64,000 nucleotides of DNA, from assembly GCA_911728455.2 (NCBI GenBank), contig OU452219.1:16954397-17018396 (forward strand), in the 5' to 3' direction. Below are positions 12,191-25,540 of this stretch, piece by piece (within the stretch, counting starts at the first letter, position 1; every line of letters starts with the position of its first letter). Under the pieces are notes generated by a model. That model did no database searches, was not told the origin of the DNA, and saw nothing but the letters and a program-made list of their open reading frames with translations. Origin of the DNA: Marthasterias glacialis (lineage: Eukaryota; Echinodermata; Asteroidea; Forcipulatida; Asteriidae). The position numbers and the translations under genes were made by a program.

Positions 12191-12410
12191 CGAATCTCCG
12201 CACCACCAATCGAATCTCCGCACCACCATTCGAATCTCCGCACCACCTATCGAATCTCAGCACCACCAATCGAATCTCCGCACCACCAATCGAATCTCCG
12301 CACCACCAATCGAATCTCCGCACCACCAATCGAATCTCCGCACCACCAATCGAATCTCCGCACCACTAATCGAATCTCCGCACCACCAATCGAATCTCCG
12401 CACTGCCAAG
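12191..12410. repeat. 20-bp minisatellite, 11 units in perfect register
   Basis: The unit cgaatctccgcaccaccaat starts every 20 bases from 12191 to 12391, with only scattered substitutions and no indels. The last unit decays at its 3' end. Because 20 is not a multiple of three, all frames stay open and give a 20-residue repeat. This explains the long frames on both strands. Confidence 0.95.
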
Positions 12411-13270
12411 GCGCTAAGATCTCCAATTTCATAGTTAAAAAAACGCGTATGTGCTTGCTTGCAATGGTGTACTTATTAACAAGATATAAACTGTACAGTG
12501 CTGCAAAAACAGCCCACTATACGACGATTACACAAAACATCAAAACATTAAACAAACAAACAAACAAACCTACAAACTCAAAGTGCTTGGTTGTTCATTC
12601 ATGATGCTAGATGATCATACACATTGCTTTCCTTCACACCCCGTAGCCTTCAAGATGTCAGTAGAGGTGACTCCCTTTGCACTCGACTTCAGGGAACTAT
12701 TAGCTACATCTCTGGCTCTGAAAAGTCAAGTTTACTGATAAGAAATTGTATGCAAGCCAACAATTGCAATGTGCAAAATCCCTTTCAGGGGTTAAAAACT
12801 GGTGAGGACCCTCACCCCTCGTGATGGATGGTATCAGGGTTTTCTTACAGTGTGATAATTCATCATTATGTATATATTTTTTAAACCATTTTTTTCTCAT
12901 CCTTTGTTTTTGTTTTTATTCCTATTTTTTAATCACTCATCACTCTCAAAGAGTATTACATTGATTGATGCACCTGATGCTGAGAAAGGGGAAAAACAAA
13001 CATTTTGTTTAAAAAAGGGTACTTTTATTGTTGCCTTTACATCTAAATATGCTCATCAAATGTTCAACTTTTAATTTTTTTGTTTTGTGTTTAATCTGCT
13101 TTTCTCGCTTGTCATGCACCTGATTTTGTGAAGAGGACATTCTGCAGTTACAAAATGTATACAAGAAAATATAGAGTACGTGTATTTGGTTTTAACTTTA
13201 ATAGGTCAAATGATTTCCCAATAATTAAGATTGCATAACTTGCTATATTTTTCAAACAAGATACATACAA
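12411..13270. other. No gene seen
   Basis: Mixed AT-rich sequence with a short (caaa)n run near 12550. No exon or ordered repeat was recognised. Confidence 0.4.
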
Positions 13271-13274
13271 CAAA

Positions 13275-15560
13275 GGAGAGTGCAGCTCCTATATCTTAAG
13301 CTGGTCTTGGACATCTACTTGTTGACGGGTAGATATCTTTGGCGATGCTAAGCCTGACTGCAACACCAACAAAATGCACAATTTGCAACAATAAGTGTGT
13401 AAAAACATTGTCCATCAGTAAAACAGTTAGGTTCAGATTAAATGCTTTTACTTGATTTTTTTCATTATTTTCAATCAAAAAGTGAAGAATATCAACATTA
13501 AAAGCAGAATCAAAATGTTCAGAGGGCCCCATGCATTTTAGGATTATTTTGATTGTTGCAATCAAAATAAGCAACATTGATTTTTTCAACTCTGAAATGA
13601 TTGCCAAACAACATAAAAATCTCAAAAAAACAAAAACAAAAAAGGATGGTAACTTCTGTTTAAACAAGAGCCACAACATGCATTCTGCACAATTATTACA
13701 GAGGTCTGTTTGGGACCAGGGGTAAATATTAAAAGTATACTTTTTTTGGAATTCACCTTTAAATGGAGAGAGCAGCTCCTTTATCATAGGCTGGTCTTGG
13801 ACATCTACTTGTTGATGGGTAGATGTCTTTGGAGATGCTACTCAGCCCGATTGCAACACAAACAGATTGTACAATTTTTGATTTGGTGTATACGAACATT
13901 ACCTGTCATTAAAACAGGTTCAAATAACTTGCATTTACCTTTGGATTTTTCTACTCTTTCAATAAAAAATAAGTGAAGAAAACCAACAAATTGTACACAG
14001 CAAACAACTGTTTGGAGGAAGTCATGCCTTTCAGGATTACTTTCATAGTTGCAATCAAAATTTGGTACATTTACATGTTGGTTTCAGAAATGCAACTGCC
14101 CATTGGAAAAAAAAATGGAAATATCTAAAGCTAAAAAATGCATGTCCGGATTGGTGCTGGTATGAACTGTATCATCAGTGAGCTCTCTCAAAGTGAAACT
14201 TATCTAGCAAGTGGCATACCAAAATCTAAATGACCAAAAGCTAAGAATGTGTATTGATGTTGGTGTTAAACATGAAGCAACTTAAGTTATTGCCAAACAA
14301 CATACAAATATCTTCAAAAGAATTGTGTAATGCCACAAACAAAATGACTGATATTAACTTCTGCTTTAACACTAGCAACAACATGCATTCTGCACAATTA
14401 TTACAGAGCTCCATTTGGGACAGGGGGGCGTAAAATATTTGCAGTTTACTTTTAGGTAATTCACACCTTTTACTGCAAAGTGCAGCTCCGTTATCATACA
14501 CAAGTCTTGGACATCTAGGCTGGTCTTGGACATCTACTTGTTGACGGGTGAATGTCTTTGGAGATGCTGAGCCTAACTGCAACACAAACAAACTGCCCAA
14601 TTTACGACCTTTAGTGTTTATAAGAACATTACCCATATTTAAAACAGTTAGGTTGAGATTGGCATTACTTTCAGATTTTTTTATTTAAATCAAAAATAAG
14701 TGAAGAAAACCAACAATAAGAATACACTATTAACTAGCAACTATTAACTAGCAAAAAAGACAACAATGTAAGCAGTAAAAAAAAACTGTTTGGAGGAATT
14801 CATGCATTTCAGGATTATATTGATTGTTGCAGTAAAAATAAGCCACAACTTTATTATCACTGAGCTCTCTCTCAGCTCAGAATGACACTAAGCTAAGAAA
14901 TCGTATTGATATTTGTTAATTGTAATGCTGCAAGGAAATCATTGATGTTAACTTTTGCTAATTAAAACAAGCGCAACACCATGTATTCTTCACAATTAAT
15001 GCAGCAAATCTCAAACCATCGTGATAATGTCTTCGACTGCAACATCTATCAGGCTCCACATGGTTTCGAAGGCATCATGAAATTAGACGATGACACAACA
15101 GACTGGCTTTCTTCCAATCTGCCCCTTTAAAGCACAAATCCTGCATAAAGCTGGCTGAAACACACATGAACAAACAGAGCTCCATGTGGGACCAGGGATA
15201 AATATCAATGGTATACTTTACTGGAGAGTGCAGCTCCTTTATCATAGGCTGGTCTTGGACAACTACTTGTTGACGGGTGGATGTCTTTGAAGATGCTAAG
15301 CCTGACACAAACAAAATGTACAATTTGCGACAGTTAGTGTTTAAGAACATTACCCATCATTAAAACAATTTACAGATAATTTGTGTTTTTTATATATTTT
15401 TTAAAAGTATATTTCCATTCAAAAATAAGTGAAGAAAACCAACATTGTAAGCAGAAATTGATGTATTTCAGGATTTCTTGGATTGTTGCCATCAAAATAA
15501 GCAACAGTGATTTAGGGGGACGTCAAATGCCAAAACAGTTCTCCTGAGGATTGGTACTGG
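13275..15560. repeat. Cluster of four diverged repeat units of about 500-750 bp
   Basis: A conserved block ('gtgcagctcc', then 'ctggtcttggacat', then 'cttgttgacgggt', then 'gatgcta(a/c)') begins near 13278, 13766, 14480 and 15227. A second shared block ('catgcattctgcacaatta') is at about 13676 and 14382, with a weaker copy near 14980. 'aagtgaagaaaaccaac' recurs between them. It looks like local tandem amplification followed by divergence. Open frames (up to 163 codons) are not conserved between units. Confidence 0.8.
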
Positions 15561-16639
15561 TATGAACTTTGCCATCAGTGAACAGTGAAGCAAAATGAAC
15601 AACAGTGATTTTGGAGGTCTTCAAATGCCATTTTCTCAACATATTTCTTTGGAGGATAACAAATTAGTGATTTTCTATAATGAAATTAATCAACTTTGAT
15701 CCTTGATGATTAACAATCCTGTCATTGCCATTGTTCGTATGGACATTATCTATGGAACAGAGTAAGATTGGTACGCTGGTATTCTCCAGCTACACAATGA
15801 TGTCATCATCAGGACCACAAGACTCTGATGTTTAAGCGGAGTACTGAATAAAGGGTAGGAGTTGAAGAGGTGCTCAACTGTTTGTTGCTAGGTGCCACAC
15901 TCGCATCTATCCAAAGGCTCCATGTCAATCTTCTGCACGAGAGAATGATATCTCCCCAGCATTTTTGGTTATTGAAAGAATGCATTAATTCAAACCTTCC
16001 AAGTTTTCAGTTAAAGATGCATTGCCCGATTTCAGGCCGATTTGAGGTCAAAAATATATTTATCTTTCTAATTGCTAATATTACGGGGTATAAAAAGTTA
16101 TGAGCTTTAATTTGATACTTTGAACGAAAAAATCCGTCAAGGATTAGTGGCAGTTAATTAAAAACGTAAATGAATAGAAGGCTGGGCCAGCCTTTAAATC
16201 CTCAGAGCTATGACGTACATCATTTGCATATTGCAGAAGCACAGGATATGAATATTCATGCTTGTATTGGAGCAACGTAATTCGGAACGATGATTGACCG
16301 GTTGTATGTGTGGCGCACATTGTACATTGTGTAATGAGAATTAAACCCCACACACTGTACACGTATGTACACTGTACATGTACAATATTGGTCGTCCTCT
16401 GGTTCGTTTTCTGCTGCTGCGAGTCTCTATCTTGCAGGAAGTGGTCAAAACCGTCCGGACGTCTGGTCCGTGTGATCGTCGATTGACCAGCTGCGGCCTG
16501 CTCCCTATCCTACCAACCCGCAAGGTGTGTTTGCAGCAGAGAGCCGGTGGTAGTTTATCGCTCGAAGTTTGTCATGTATTTTGTCTTTTCCTATAGGCAT
16601 CTTTGACCCAGTGTCTTTACTTTTGCTGTTTAGTACATT
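15561..16639. other. No gene seen
   Basis: Degenerate repeat-like sequence. A GC-richer patch at 16380-16525 has open frames on both strands but no family resemblance. Confidence 0.4.
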
Positions 16640-17630
16640 ACAACACGTGTAGTTGTGCTTCCAAGTCCTTAACGTAAGAGGTGATTAGAGCAACATCTTC
16701 TGCAAAGCGCAGATTTGTCAGCATTTCGCCATCGAAGTTGCCCCTCTCCTCCAGGGGCATTTCTTGAAATTCTCCTCTATTGCTGCAGTGAATATTGTGG
16801 GTGATTAAGGATAGCCTTGCCATACTCCCCTTTTATTTTAATGTTTATTTCCTACAAGACATCATCGTCAATGTGTATTTTAGCTGTTGCATCAGCATAT
16901 GTCTTCTGCTATCTTAAGATATCCTTCGCTGACTTTTATTTTTCTCAGAGCTTGAAATAGATGTTTGTGTTCCACTGAGTCGTGTGCCTTCTCATAGTCG
17001 ATAAACTCTGCAATTTTACTGTGCCATTTGTGTCCAATAGCTGTTTTTCTTTTCCTGGAAACAGGTGTTTGTAATAACTAGCCCATGCTGAGCTGCAACT
17101 TAGTAAGTGTTTCTCCTCTTGTGTTTCTCTCACCAACTCCACATTTACCAATGATTGCTTCTTCTCCCGTTTTCATTTCTTCTACTTCGACATTGAAATC
17201 TCCTACGACTATGGTATATTTAGATTTGTGCTCTTCAATTGCTTTTTTAATGTCTTCGTAACTCATGTTGACTTCTTCATCTGTGTGATCACTCATTGGC
17301 GCATATACTTGAATTATGCACAAATCCTCTTTCCCTGACAACTGTACTTTAAATGAGAGCACTCTGTCTGAGTGGCTCTTTATCTTATTAACATAATCTT
17401 TTATTGTGTTTGAGAAAGCCAATTCCTCTGGCCTTGCTACTTTTTTCTGTTTTTTTTTGGTTGCACAGCCATGCACCACCTGTTATTTCTTCCAGACCTT
17501 CCTCCTTCCTCCTTGTCTCTGCTAGACCTATGATGCTTCACTTCAAGTCTTGTAGGTCGTCCATGAGCTTTTCTAATGTTTCCTCAGTTCTTAGTGTGCA
17601 TGTACTGTAGGTTCACTGGGTTCAGCCTTT
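16640..17630 (-). mobile_element. Degenerate RTE-like LINE: endonuclease and partial reverse transcriptase
   Basis: On the minus strand, 17630-17080 encodes most of an exonuclease-endonuclease-phosphatase domain. It includes an SETRR-like segment (here AETRR), a QVYAP segment (IQVYAPMSD) and the GDFN motif, then a GERNTRGE stretch typical of RTE/BovB-like elements. Pieces of the reverse transcriptase follow: a DYEKAHDSVEH segment around 17000-16960, and an LRFAED segment around 16715, where families usually have FADD. Frameshifts and stops separate these blocks, so it is a dead copy. Its 5' flank probably continues to about 18250. Confidence 0.8.
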
Positions 17631-18300
17631 GTACTCCCTTCTGTCCTGAAGCTTCCTGACGGCTTTTACTTCAGAACTTCATCCTGGAGTTTTACCTTAT
17701 AGAACAGAGCTGTTCACTTCACTATCTTCATGGTGCCCATTAATTTTGACCTGGGCTTTACGGCCTTCAGTTTCTTTGCCATTCATTCATATTTCATGAG
17801 GGGTTTTTGTCACATGCCGGTTGTGTTGTCAGTGTTGAAGCCACTAATTGAAATCCAATGGATTTAAATCAACACCTTTTGATGCATTTCCTCCATCAAG
17901 GGCCCCACTACCCTTCTCAGGCTTCCTTGGTTAGCCGGGATATCTTTCCACATGGGAATCGGTGTTTTCTACTCATAACCCTGAGTTTGTGACCCGTACC
18001 AGGTACTACCAACCGGGTCAGTTGAACCTGGGCTCGCATGGCAGGGGCAACCACTCCTTGAGATAGTTGAGGTCACAACTACCTGCTACCATGACCCAAT
18101 TGGAAATTTGAAATCAGAGTTTTCCTTCTCCTAAGTAGGCTGCCATCCAAGGCTACAAGCCCCAACAACCCAACATCTAGGTTGACTACCTCTCATGGTT
18201 AACAAGCTCCTCCCGCCCGGAGAAACTGGTTTTAAGGTGCCAAATGTAAGTGTTTTTGGAAGTTCACCACAGAAATTGCTCAATGACTTATTTTTCAGGG
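17631..18300 (-). other. Probable 5' portion of the same LINE
   Basis: GC-richer than its surroundings and continuous with the endonuclease part. Contains many stops in all frames, so I can only infer that it belongs to the element. Confidence 0.35.
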
Positions 18301-18499
18301 TGAAGATGTAGGGCATAAACCTGTACTATGGTTAAGTTTACAGGTTTGACTTGTAGACGTATTGAGATGATTCTATCATTCACCGGGTTGTAACTAATGA
18401 CATAGACTTCCATCTTTTAATCCAAGATGAAGGCCACACTGTTCCTGAGTTAACTTCTCCTGAGTAATATACTGTGTGATAACTATCTGTTGTGAAGTG

Positions 18500-21310
18500 G
18501 CCTTTTCCAGACAAACTTGTTTCACCTATAGCCTGACAGGCTTAATCGTTGTCTTTCCATTTCATTTGTAACAATCTGAAGTTTACCAGTTTGTAATAAA
18601 TTCTGTGTTTTCCAAGTCCCTGCTCTAATAGTTTTCCTTACATTAACATTAAGACACCTTTTTCGAAACGCCTCTTGTTGCCAGCATTGTATCCCATCTT
18701 GCATTGGATGAAGTTGATCGCTTTGGCAAAGTTTGAGAAGATCTGAACGCTATGGTAGCAGTAATGATGTTTGCATTAGTAGCGGTGGATACAAGGTTGT
18801 GCCCCCCTTACTGGCTCTATAAGTAGCACTGTGGACTTCTCTACTTGAACTTTCTGAAGGCATCTTGACAGCTGGGGAAAACAGGGAATATGTAGCCTGC
18901 CAGGTTGTTCCAACTGATGGAGAATGCATCTACCCGCCCTGCTTGTGGGTCTGGATGCCACGATACAAAGCCAGGGAGTTGTTTCTTCAGTTGTGATGCA
19001 AACACTAGGTTGACTGTTGGCTAAAATTCCAGAGCCTGTACAATGTTTTTGAAAACCTCAGGGAGCAACTGCCATGATTCTGTGCCATCATTAAATTTTT
19101 TTAGACATTTCGTCTGCCAAGTTGTTCTCCACTCCTGGAATACAGTCTACTCTCAGTTTTATCCCTCTGTGTAAACACCATGTCAAGATCGTGACTGCTA
19201 GGTTGGCCTAGTGTGTCCCCCCCCCCCCCCCCCCCCGTGGCTTTATAAGTACGACTGACGTGGCTGTCAAGTCCACTTGTAAATGGATGTGTAAGTTCTG
19301 TCAATGGATCAACAGCATGTCTGGATGACTGATGTGAAGATTTTGTTCTGCTGTGGACCATCTACCTCCCATCAAAATGTCTGGCATCATGCAAGCACCC
19401 CACCCTTGGAGTGATACATCTGTTTGTAGTGTTATGTCTGGATACAGAATGAGAAGGGTCTGACCATTTCAATTCTTATGCAACTGATCCAGGTTCCAGT
19501 TCTTTTTTCGATGACTGAGACAGGAGTTCTTGAGACTGGTATGAGTTATTTTGTCCTAGTGCTGCAATCTTGCTCTGTTGCAAGTTTCAGTAATACAGAG
19601 AGGCGCTGGAAACACTGCTTGTATGATTGACAATAGTTGACTGATGAGCTGAGCCAACTCCCAGACTCTTAAGGTCAGTGATAGTAAAATGTCCTGGCAG
19701 TGATTGACTATGTGGTTGACTTTTTCTGCAGAAAGAGACAGGGTCATTGAATCGGAATCAATGCAAAACCCCAGGTTAGTTAACCATTGCAGTTGGTGCA
19801 GCTGTGATTTTGCCAAATTGATAAGGAAACCTAGTCGCTGTAGCAGACTGAACATGAGGTGGATGCTTTCTATACACTCCCTTAAGGACCTGCACAGCAT
19901 GAGGATGTCGTTCCGATAGAGCAAACACATCAAATTCCTTTTTCTCACAGTTGTTTGTAAATGCGGGAGCACTCGACAGCCTGAAGGGTAGGCAGGTAAA
20001 TTGGAACAGACTGTTTTGCCGTATCAAACGAAGATATATCCAATGTTCCTAATGAATGGGAATCATAAAATGAGCGTCCTTGAGGTGGATGGAGTTCGTT
20101 GATCTTTTTCTATTTTGTGTCCAATCACCAATTGTCATGCGTGAGGGATCTCTAAATGGGAACAAATTCTTAAAGACGTCTTGTCTGCAACTTTGTGTCT
20201 GAAAAAAAACCCCTACTTTTTTGCCTTGGAATTATCTGATCCCCAATCTCCTCGAAAAACTTCCTCGATTTCGTGCTGCAAAATTTAGCCCAATTCTTGG
20301 ACTTGAAGGTTGAGTCTTGTCTCCCTTGGTACAGGAAGGAGGGGCTGTCACCAAACGGGTTGATGCCGAGTAGTAAGGGGAGAATGTCCTCCCTTTATAA
20401 GAAGTAGCAACGGATCCCCCGGTCTTAGTCACTTTTGCAGCCATCTTGCTTGCATTCTCTGCCTCCTCTATGTCTTTGGTTGAGTATACCTCTAAACAAT
20501 GCTCCCATTGAAGGGGAATTCCGCTTGAGGATGTCAAATCGTCTGTTCAGAAGATCATCAAAAGCTTGTTTTTCGACAGTGCCAGGCTTTGGCTAGCTGA
20601 TCCCAGCAGGAAAAGCACTGATGTAACATGCTGCAAAACTAAACTAGCAACGACTGAATCTGGGCTTGACGTATCCATCAAAGCATCAAAAAGATGTATG
20701 GGCTACCTTTAGCCGATGATTGTGGGAGTGCTTTCAGCAAAGAACGAGCTTCTTTGAAGGAGGATTTTACTTGGCTTGGCAGTTCCGGGTCCTTTTTAAA
20801 ATACTTTTCCTGTGCTATTGGAACCTAGTTGGCTTACAGTTCCTCTTTGAAATTTTCATGTGCTCCATGGTCATAATGGGTTGATGTGGCCACTGGCTGC
20901 CAGTAAGGATGATTATTCAATGGGTTACAAATTCACCTGGATTTAGCGGGTCGGACCAATCAAATTCACAGCTTATTTTGATCCCTCCATCCGAGACCGT
21001 GTTGCTTGTGGACCCCCAAGCCATTTCTACTAACGGGAATAATTTCAATTCTAATTGGACTCACCGATGCTGGTGGTTACTTTGGTGTTGCTGGGCAACA
21101 CTAGTCAGCCACTGTTGAGGGGCGTTGTACCAGAAAAGTGGCCAGAGATGCGGCGGCATCATCCGCATGGGCACCACCATGTTGTATGAATGCTGCCCGC
21201 TAGCATTTATGCCCGCATAAGAATGCCCGTGGAAGAGTCCATTGTTGTCTGGGGAAGGTATTTGACCCTGGCTTGTTCGGAGGCATGACCCAAGGCGAGG
21301 TTTGTCCACA
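18500..21310 (-). mobile_element. Degenerate DIRS-type retrotransposon
   Basis: Blocks in order on the minus strand match the pol region of DIRS elements. 21310-20232 is gag-like and low complexity. 20027-19556 carries reverse transcriptase with an FTCLPF(R)LSSAP segment, an altered YxDD motif (Y-R-N-D) and an LGFCIDSDSMTLSLS segment. 19200-18790 carries the end of RNase H and the DIRS-specific tail (IPGVENNLADEMS, then VSWHPDPQAGRVDAFS, then WNNLAGYIFP). Frameshifts and stops interrupt it, and a C run of about 20 bases (19218-19236) breaks the RNase H part. I could not locate a tyrosine recombinase or the split terminal repeats. It lies head to tail with the LINE at 16640-17630. Confidence 0.8.
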
Positions 21311-21389
21311 TCTGCCTTGCGCTAAATTAAAAGCATTCCCTTCTTGGGGTCAGTTAATTTAGGTCAAATGTATTTCTTTGCTCCACACA

Positions 21390-21760
21390 AGAAGTGTCCA
21401 TTGTTCATTAACCAGTTAAGGCCAGATAACATTCACACCAATGTTTTCCCTTCCAGAAATCGAGTGACAAGAAACTTATCTTTGTGTGAAATCGGAATAC
21501 CGGAACGAAGGTTGCCTGGACATTTTGGAAAATCTTCTGCAACATTGGCCATGGGAGCAATTATCAGCCATGGCTCAGGAATTCTTGGTGAATGAATCTG
21601 ATATTTTCTTGAAAAAGAAACATTAAATCCTGGTGCTTCAAAGGCAACCTTTGCTTTGCTTCTCTTGGCTTTGTTTAATCAAGATTTCTTTGTGTTAATG
21701 ATACTCTCAAAGAAAATTATTCTGGCCGCTCCAAGATATTAATACCAGCAGGATGGCATA
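21390..21760 (+). repeat. Interspersed repeat family A, partial copy
   Basis: Carries the family block 'cggaataccggaacgaaggttgcc' with a flanking 'aatgttttcccttcc', then a 'caaagaaaattattctggcc' end that corresponds to the A-rich end of the other copies. More diverged than copies 1 and 3. Confidence 0.5.
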
Positions 21761-24700
21761 TAAATTTTGAGATACCGGTGCTCTGTGGATTTAAGTGTAC
21801 ATAATAATATGCAGCTAATACACACCCGAGGGTTCTTGACGTTTACTCACCTGAGCTACTTCAGGTTGTAGTTGTCCCTTGTATATGTGTTTGCATCATT
21901 CCCCTGCAGAGAGGGACGGCAAACAGATGTGTGGTAAAAAGCTGCATGAGAAATAAACAAAAAGTAAGTACTTGTAGGGCCAACATAATGTAAATAAAAC
22001 TGTATTATGTAGACATAAGTGGTCTGTTGAAAGTTATTCAAATTTGTTTATTAATTCAGGGGAAAAAAAGACGAAAAAAAAACCAAAAACAAAAAATAGA
22101 TTTTTATTACTGGAATAATATAACATGCAAAAGTTTATGTTTTTCTACCACCAAAGTTTCTCTGTTAAAGCTTTTGGGGCAACGTTATTTAGACATCAAA
22201 TCAAAAAACAAAAAGTAGTGGCACACCCAACAGGGGCACTATATGGGCACACCCAAGAGTTGGTCTCTCAGGGGGCTTGTGCCCTTCACAAGGGGCCTGC
22301 CAATTTATTGTAGTTTTATTGACAGAGACAAATAAAACAAAAGGGAAATTTGTCTCCAGAGGCATGTATAAGACACGAGGGAGGGTGGAGCAATTGTCAC
22401 ACCATAAAAACTTGTTAATATTTTGTATTCATGTGTATCATCAAAAAGCATCTGAATTTTCCCACAAAATTTGTGACTTTTTCATACAAATTCCAGAGGC
22501 AGGGTAATATGCAATTAGCAAGTTTTCTGAGCGAGGAACCGAGCAGATGTAAAGCCACAGCTCACACAAAGTCTGGGTTGCATGTGCTGGGCCCTTCCTA
22601 TGGCTACATACTTTCACTGACTTTTAAACAAACATCTGTGTATGGGTGAAGCACATATTATTCTTTATCCCCAATGGAAATTTACATTCAAATTGATGTA
22701 GTACCAGCTGCTAACATAAAGGATTCAAAATGCCTAGTTACTGGGCAAGCTCAGTAATCTAGGGGTAAGACACAAATAGTATTCTCACAGGAGATGTCGC
22801 TGGTTATTATGATGTGTACCATATTGTATCAGATACGTTTATGAAAAAAAAGAAAATATTTTGGTTAAAATCTGAACTGATGTCCATAATGGGCATTGTG
22901 CAATCTTGTGCACTTTTGCCTAATTAAATCGTGCAAATCCGCTAAATGCTCTCCTCCAGCACAGATGCAAAACGTGCAGTCCATTTTGGACATTATATTT
23001 TAGCCAAAAATGTCTCCTTTTTTCAGAAATCTTTCTGACACCATCCGCTGCGTACTTCATGTGAGTTTAAAGTTTGTTGACTGACCGATCATTGAAAGAA
23101 AAAAAATGTAAGTCTCGATTCAAAAGTTGATGTCTGAAAGTGTGTCATAGGGCACTGGTCATAGCGTTTGTATAGGGCCAAGAAGCGGAGGTAGTCCAGC
23201 GTATTGGCACTATTTATGGGGCTAGGGACCTTTATACACTGAACTCTGTTGTGTTGTATGCAACAGAGGAGTCCAACCTGGGTGGGCTAGTCCCTGGCCC
23301 TGCATCAGTGAAAAATTGACACTGTCATCGACAGCGACACAGTCACAGACAGAATGAAAACGTCTAATTTTGAGGGTTTAGGCTGAATGAACATAACTTC
23401 TCTGTACTTCCAGCTATTGAACTGAAGTTTGCGGAAAAGTTTCCATATCCGGCTGCCACTTTCTAAGGGATTTTTTAGACTTTTTAATGGATGTTGGGCT
23501 TTATTTCCCTTTTATAATATTCTTCTCGAGGAATTGGTAGCAGAAACGGTAATTATTGACCTTAAAAAAGCAAAATCAAGCGGACATTTTATCGCGCTGC
23601 TGGAACTTTCGGGCATTCATGCCCAAACAAACAAACATGGCGTTTAGCGAGAAGCAATGTCAAGCCCAATGTAGATGTGAAACTAGCTTATTTTTCATAA
23701 TTTCAACACTTTGTAATTGTTCAAAGTGCCTGTTCCTTAGACCCAGTAACTGGGGCATTAAGTACTCCCTCTCTCGTACACTAACGCCCGAGAGAGAGTA
23801 GTGCCAAAAATATGAAATTGAAACAAAAGTGGACCATTTCATGCCAAACACTTTACAAAATATCTTGAACAGCGCCTACCTCCTTCTCCAAATGTCAAAG
23901 ACGAACTTATGGGGCTTCACTGGTAGTAGGCCTACTCACAATCAAAGTTTACTTAAATTCCATGGATATAAATTGACAGCCGGATACAGCATTTTAGCCA
24001 ATTTTGCCCCTGTAGTAATGGTAGTAAACTTGTGGAGTTCCTAAATAAAAGACATGAAAAGTATCTGTATTCTATGGCGGGTAAGTCCGCCACATTTGAA
24101 ATACTTTTGCGAAACACTAAAAACTCATAATGTGTTGGTACTCTGAGAAGCTTTAGTATGCTAGAATATCAGTTTTCAATTTTAAACAAGAAACGTCTAA
24201 AGTTATATTAATATTCTCTTCAATGAAGGCACAATTGTTGTAAATGAAGACAAAATGGAAATTTACCTCGCCCACTTTCTGTCACATGTGCTCGCCTTGT
24301 CGGAAATCCAACGTTGCGCGCGCACATCGGTGCGTGCTGTCGTCGTCTCGATGGTTAACATTTGTTTTCAAAAGAGGGCGCACTCCAACAATATGACCCA
24401 GAAGTTGAAAACCGACTCTGTTCCCAACTGCATTGTCAAGGATTACAGAGCGGTAACAAAAGTATAGTAACTTTTATTTACCATGAATTTTTATTATTTT
24501 TAACTGGTTGCCAGCATGTAGATTGCCTCGTGTGGCATGGTCTTGGTATTACCAATTTTTGTGTGCAAAACACTGTAACCCATATTAGATTGTGCAAGTC
24601 TTGCGATTATTTGCACATTTAAAAAAAAAATTGTTCCATGTTATTGTGATGGAACAACAAAGTCACGTGTTTTAACATTGAAATATATGGCGAGACTTGT

Positions 24701-25527
24701 AGTCTTATACCCTACTTATATTACATGATATCTTCCCCCGGTGAATGAAATTGGGCCTGTAGTCATGCTGACACCATCTTTGTCAAGTAACATACGTGCA
24801 ATATTAACAATGCACACTGCTTCAAACCTAAACCCAAAATGGACCAGACTATACTTTGCCCGTTTTCTAGCCTTACCGTTTAGTTTTACACTGATTTAAA
24901 AGGGAGAAATACAAGATGGATACCCGCGTGATAAAGGTCTGCGAGTAGTAAAGATAAAGATGGTAGGCAGATTGATCTGCGTAACACAGAGCGGACAAAT
25001 TGTATAGAGTTGATCGGCGGATATTTTTGTTTTAAAGCAAAAGCCATAGCCTGGAGCCAGTCCAAACAGTGTAATAAGACAGAATTACATCAGTCATATT
25101 TTAGTAAAATAGTTTTGATGCCGAACATCAATTTCTGTGCTTCTTATATTTGGATGAAACAGAGGACTTCGCTAATTTTTGTACATTTATTTATATTTTA
25201 TATTTATTTCAATATCACTCAACTTGAAAAGCCTGATTTATATGAGACGAAGCAGCAGCATTACACCTTCAGTTGGATTGTGTCATAGTCTCAATTAGTT
25301 TTGTTCATGGACTCCATTAAGGCAACGATTTAGTCGTAAGCGTAGGCCTAATTGATATTTCTTGCATGAACAACAAACTCAGGGCAAATTTCGCGGCCAG
25401 GGAAAAGTCGCAGACACTTAAAAGTTGACGTCAAATTTTGCGACTTTGGGGGAAAACTCGGTCGGAGACCGTGAAATTTGACTAAATAGATAAATATATA
25501 TAGATAAATAAATATAAAATCTGGTAT
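21761..25527. other. Gene-poor repeat-rich intergenic tract
   Basis: No exon could be supported. 22650-22810 resembles the SINE-like unit at 49110-49300. 24628-24656 is a small hairpin (gttccat / atggaac). A CG-richer patch at 24290-24460 might belong to a promoter or first exon but has no clear partner. Confidence 0.4.
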
Positions 25528-25540
25528 GACAATAGTTTCA

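Noticed and set aside
12191..12410. Regular spacing suggested a CRISPR array
   Set aside because: The units abut without spacers and the context is animal DNA.
12119..12604. 161-codon frame with a 20-residue repeat
   Set aside because: Generated by the 20-bp minisatellite, which is open in all frames on both strands.
13296..13787. 163-codon minus-strand frame
   Set aside because: Inside the four-unit repeat ladder, and the frame is not kept in the other units.
24255..24467. 70-codon plus frame in a CG-richer patch
   Set aside because: Weak donor and no downstream exon. It may be promoter-like sequence, but nothing supports translation.
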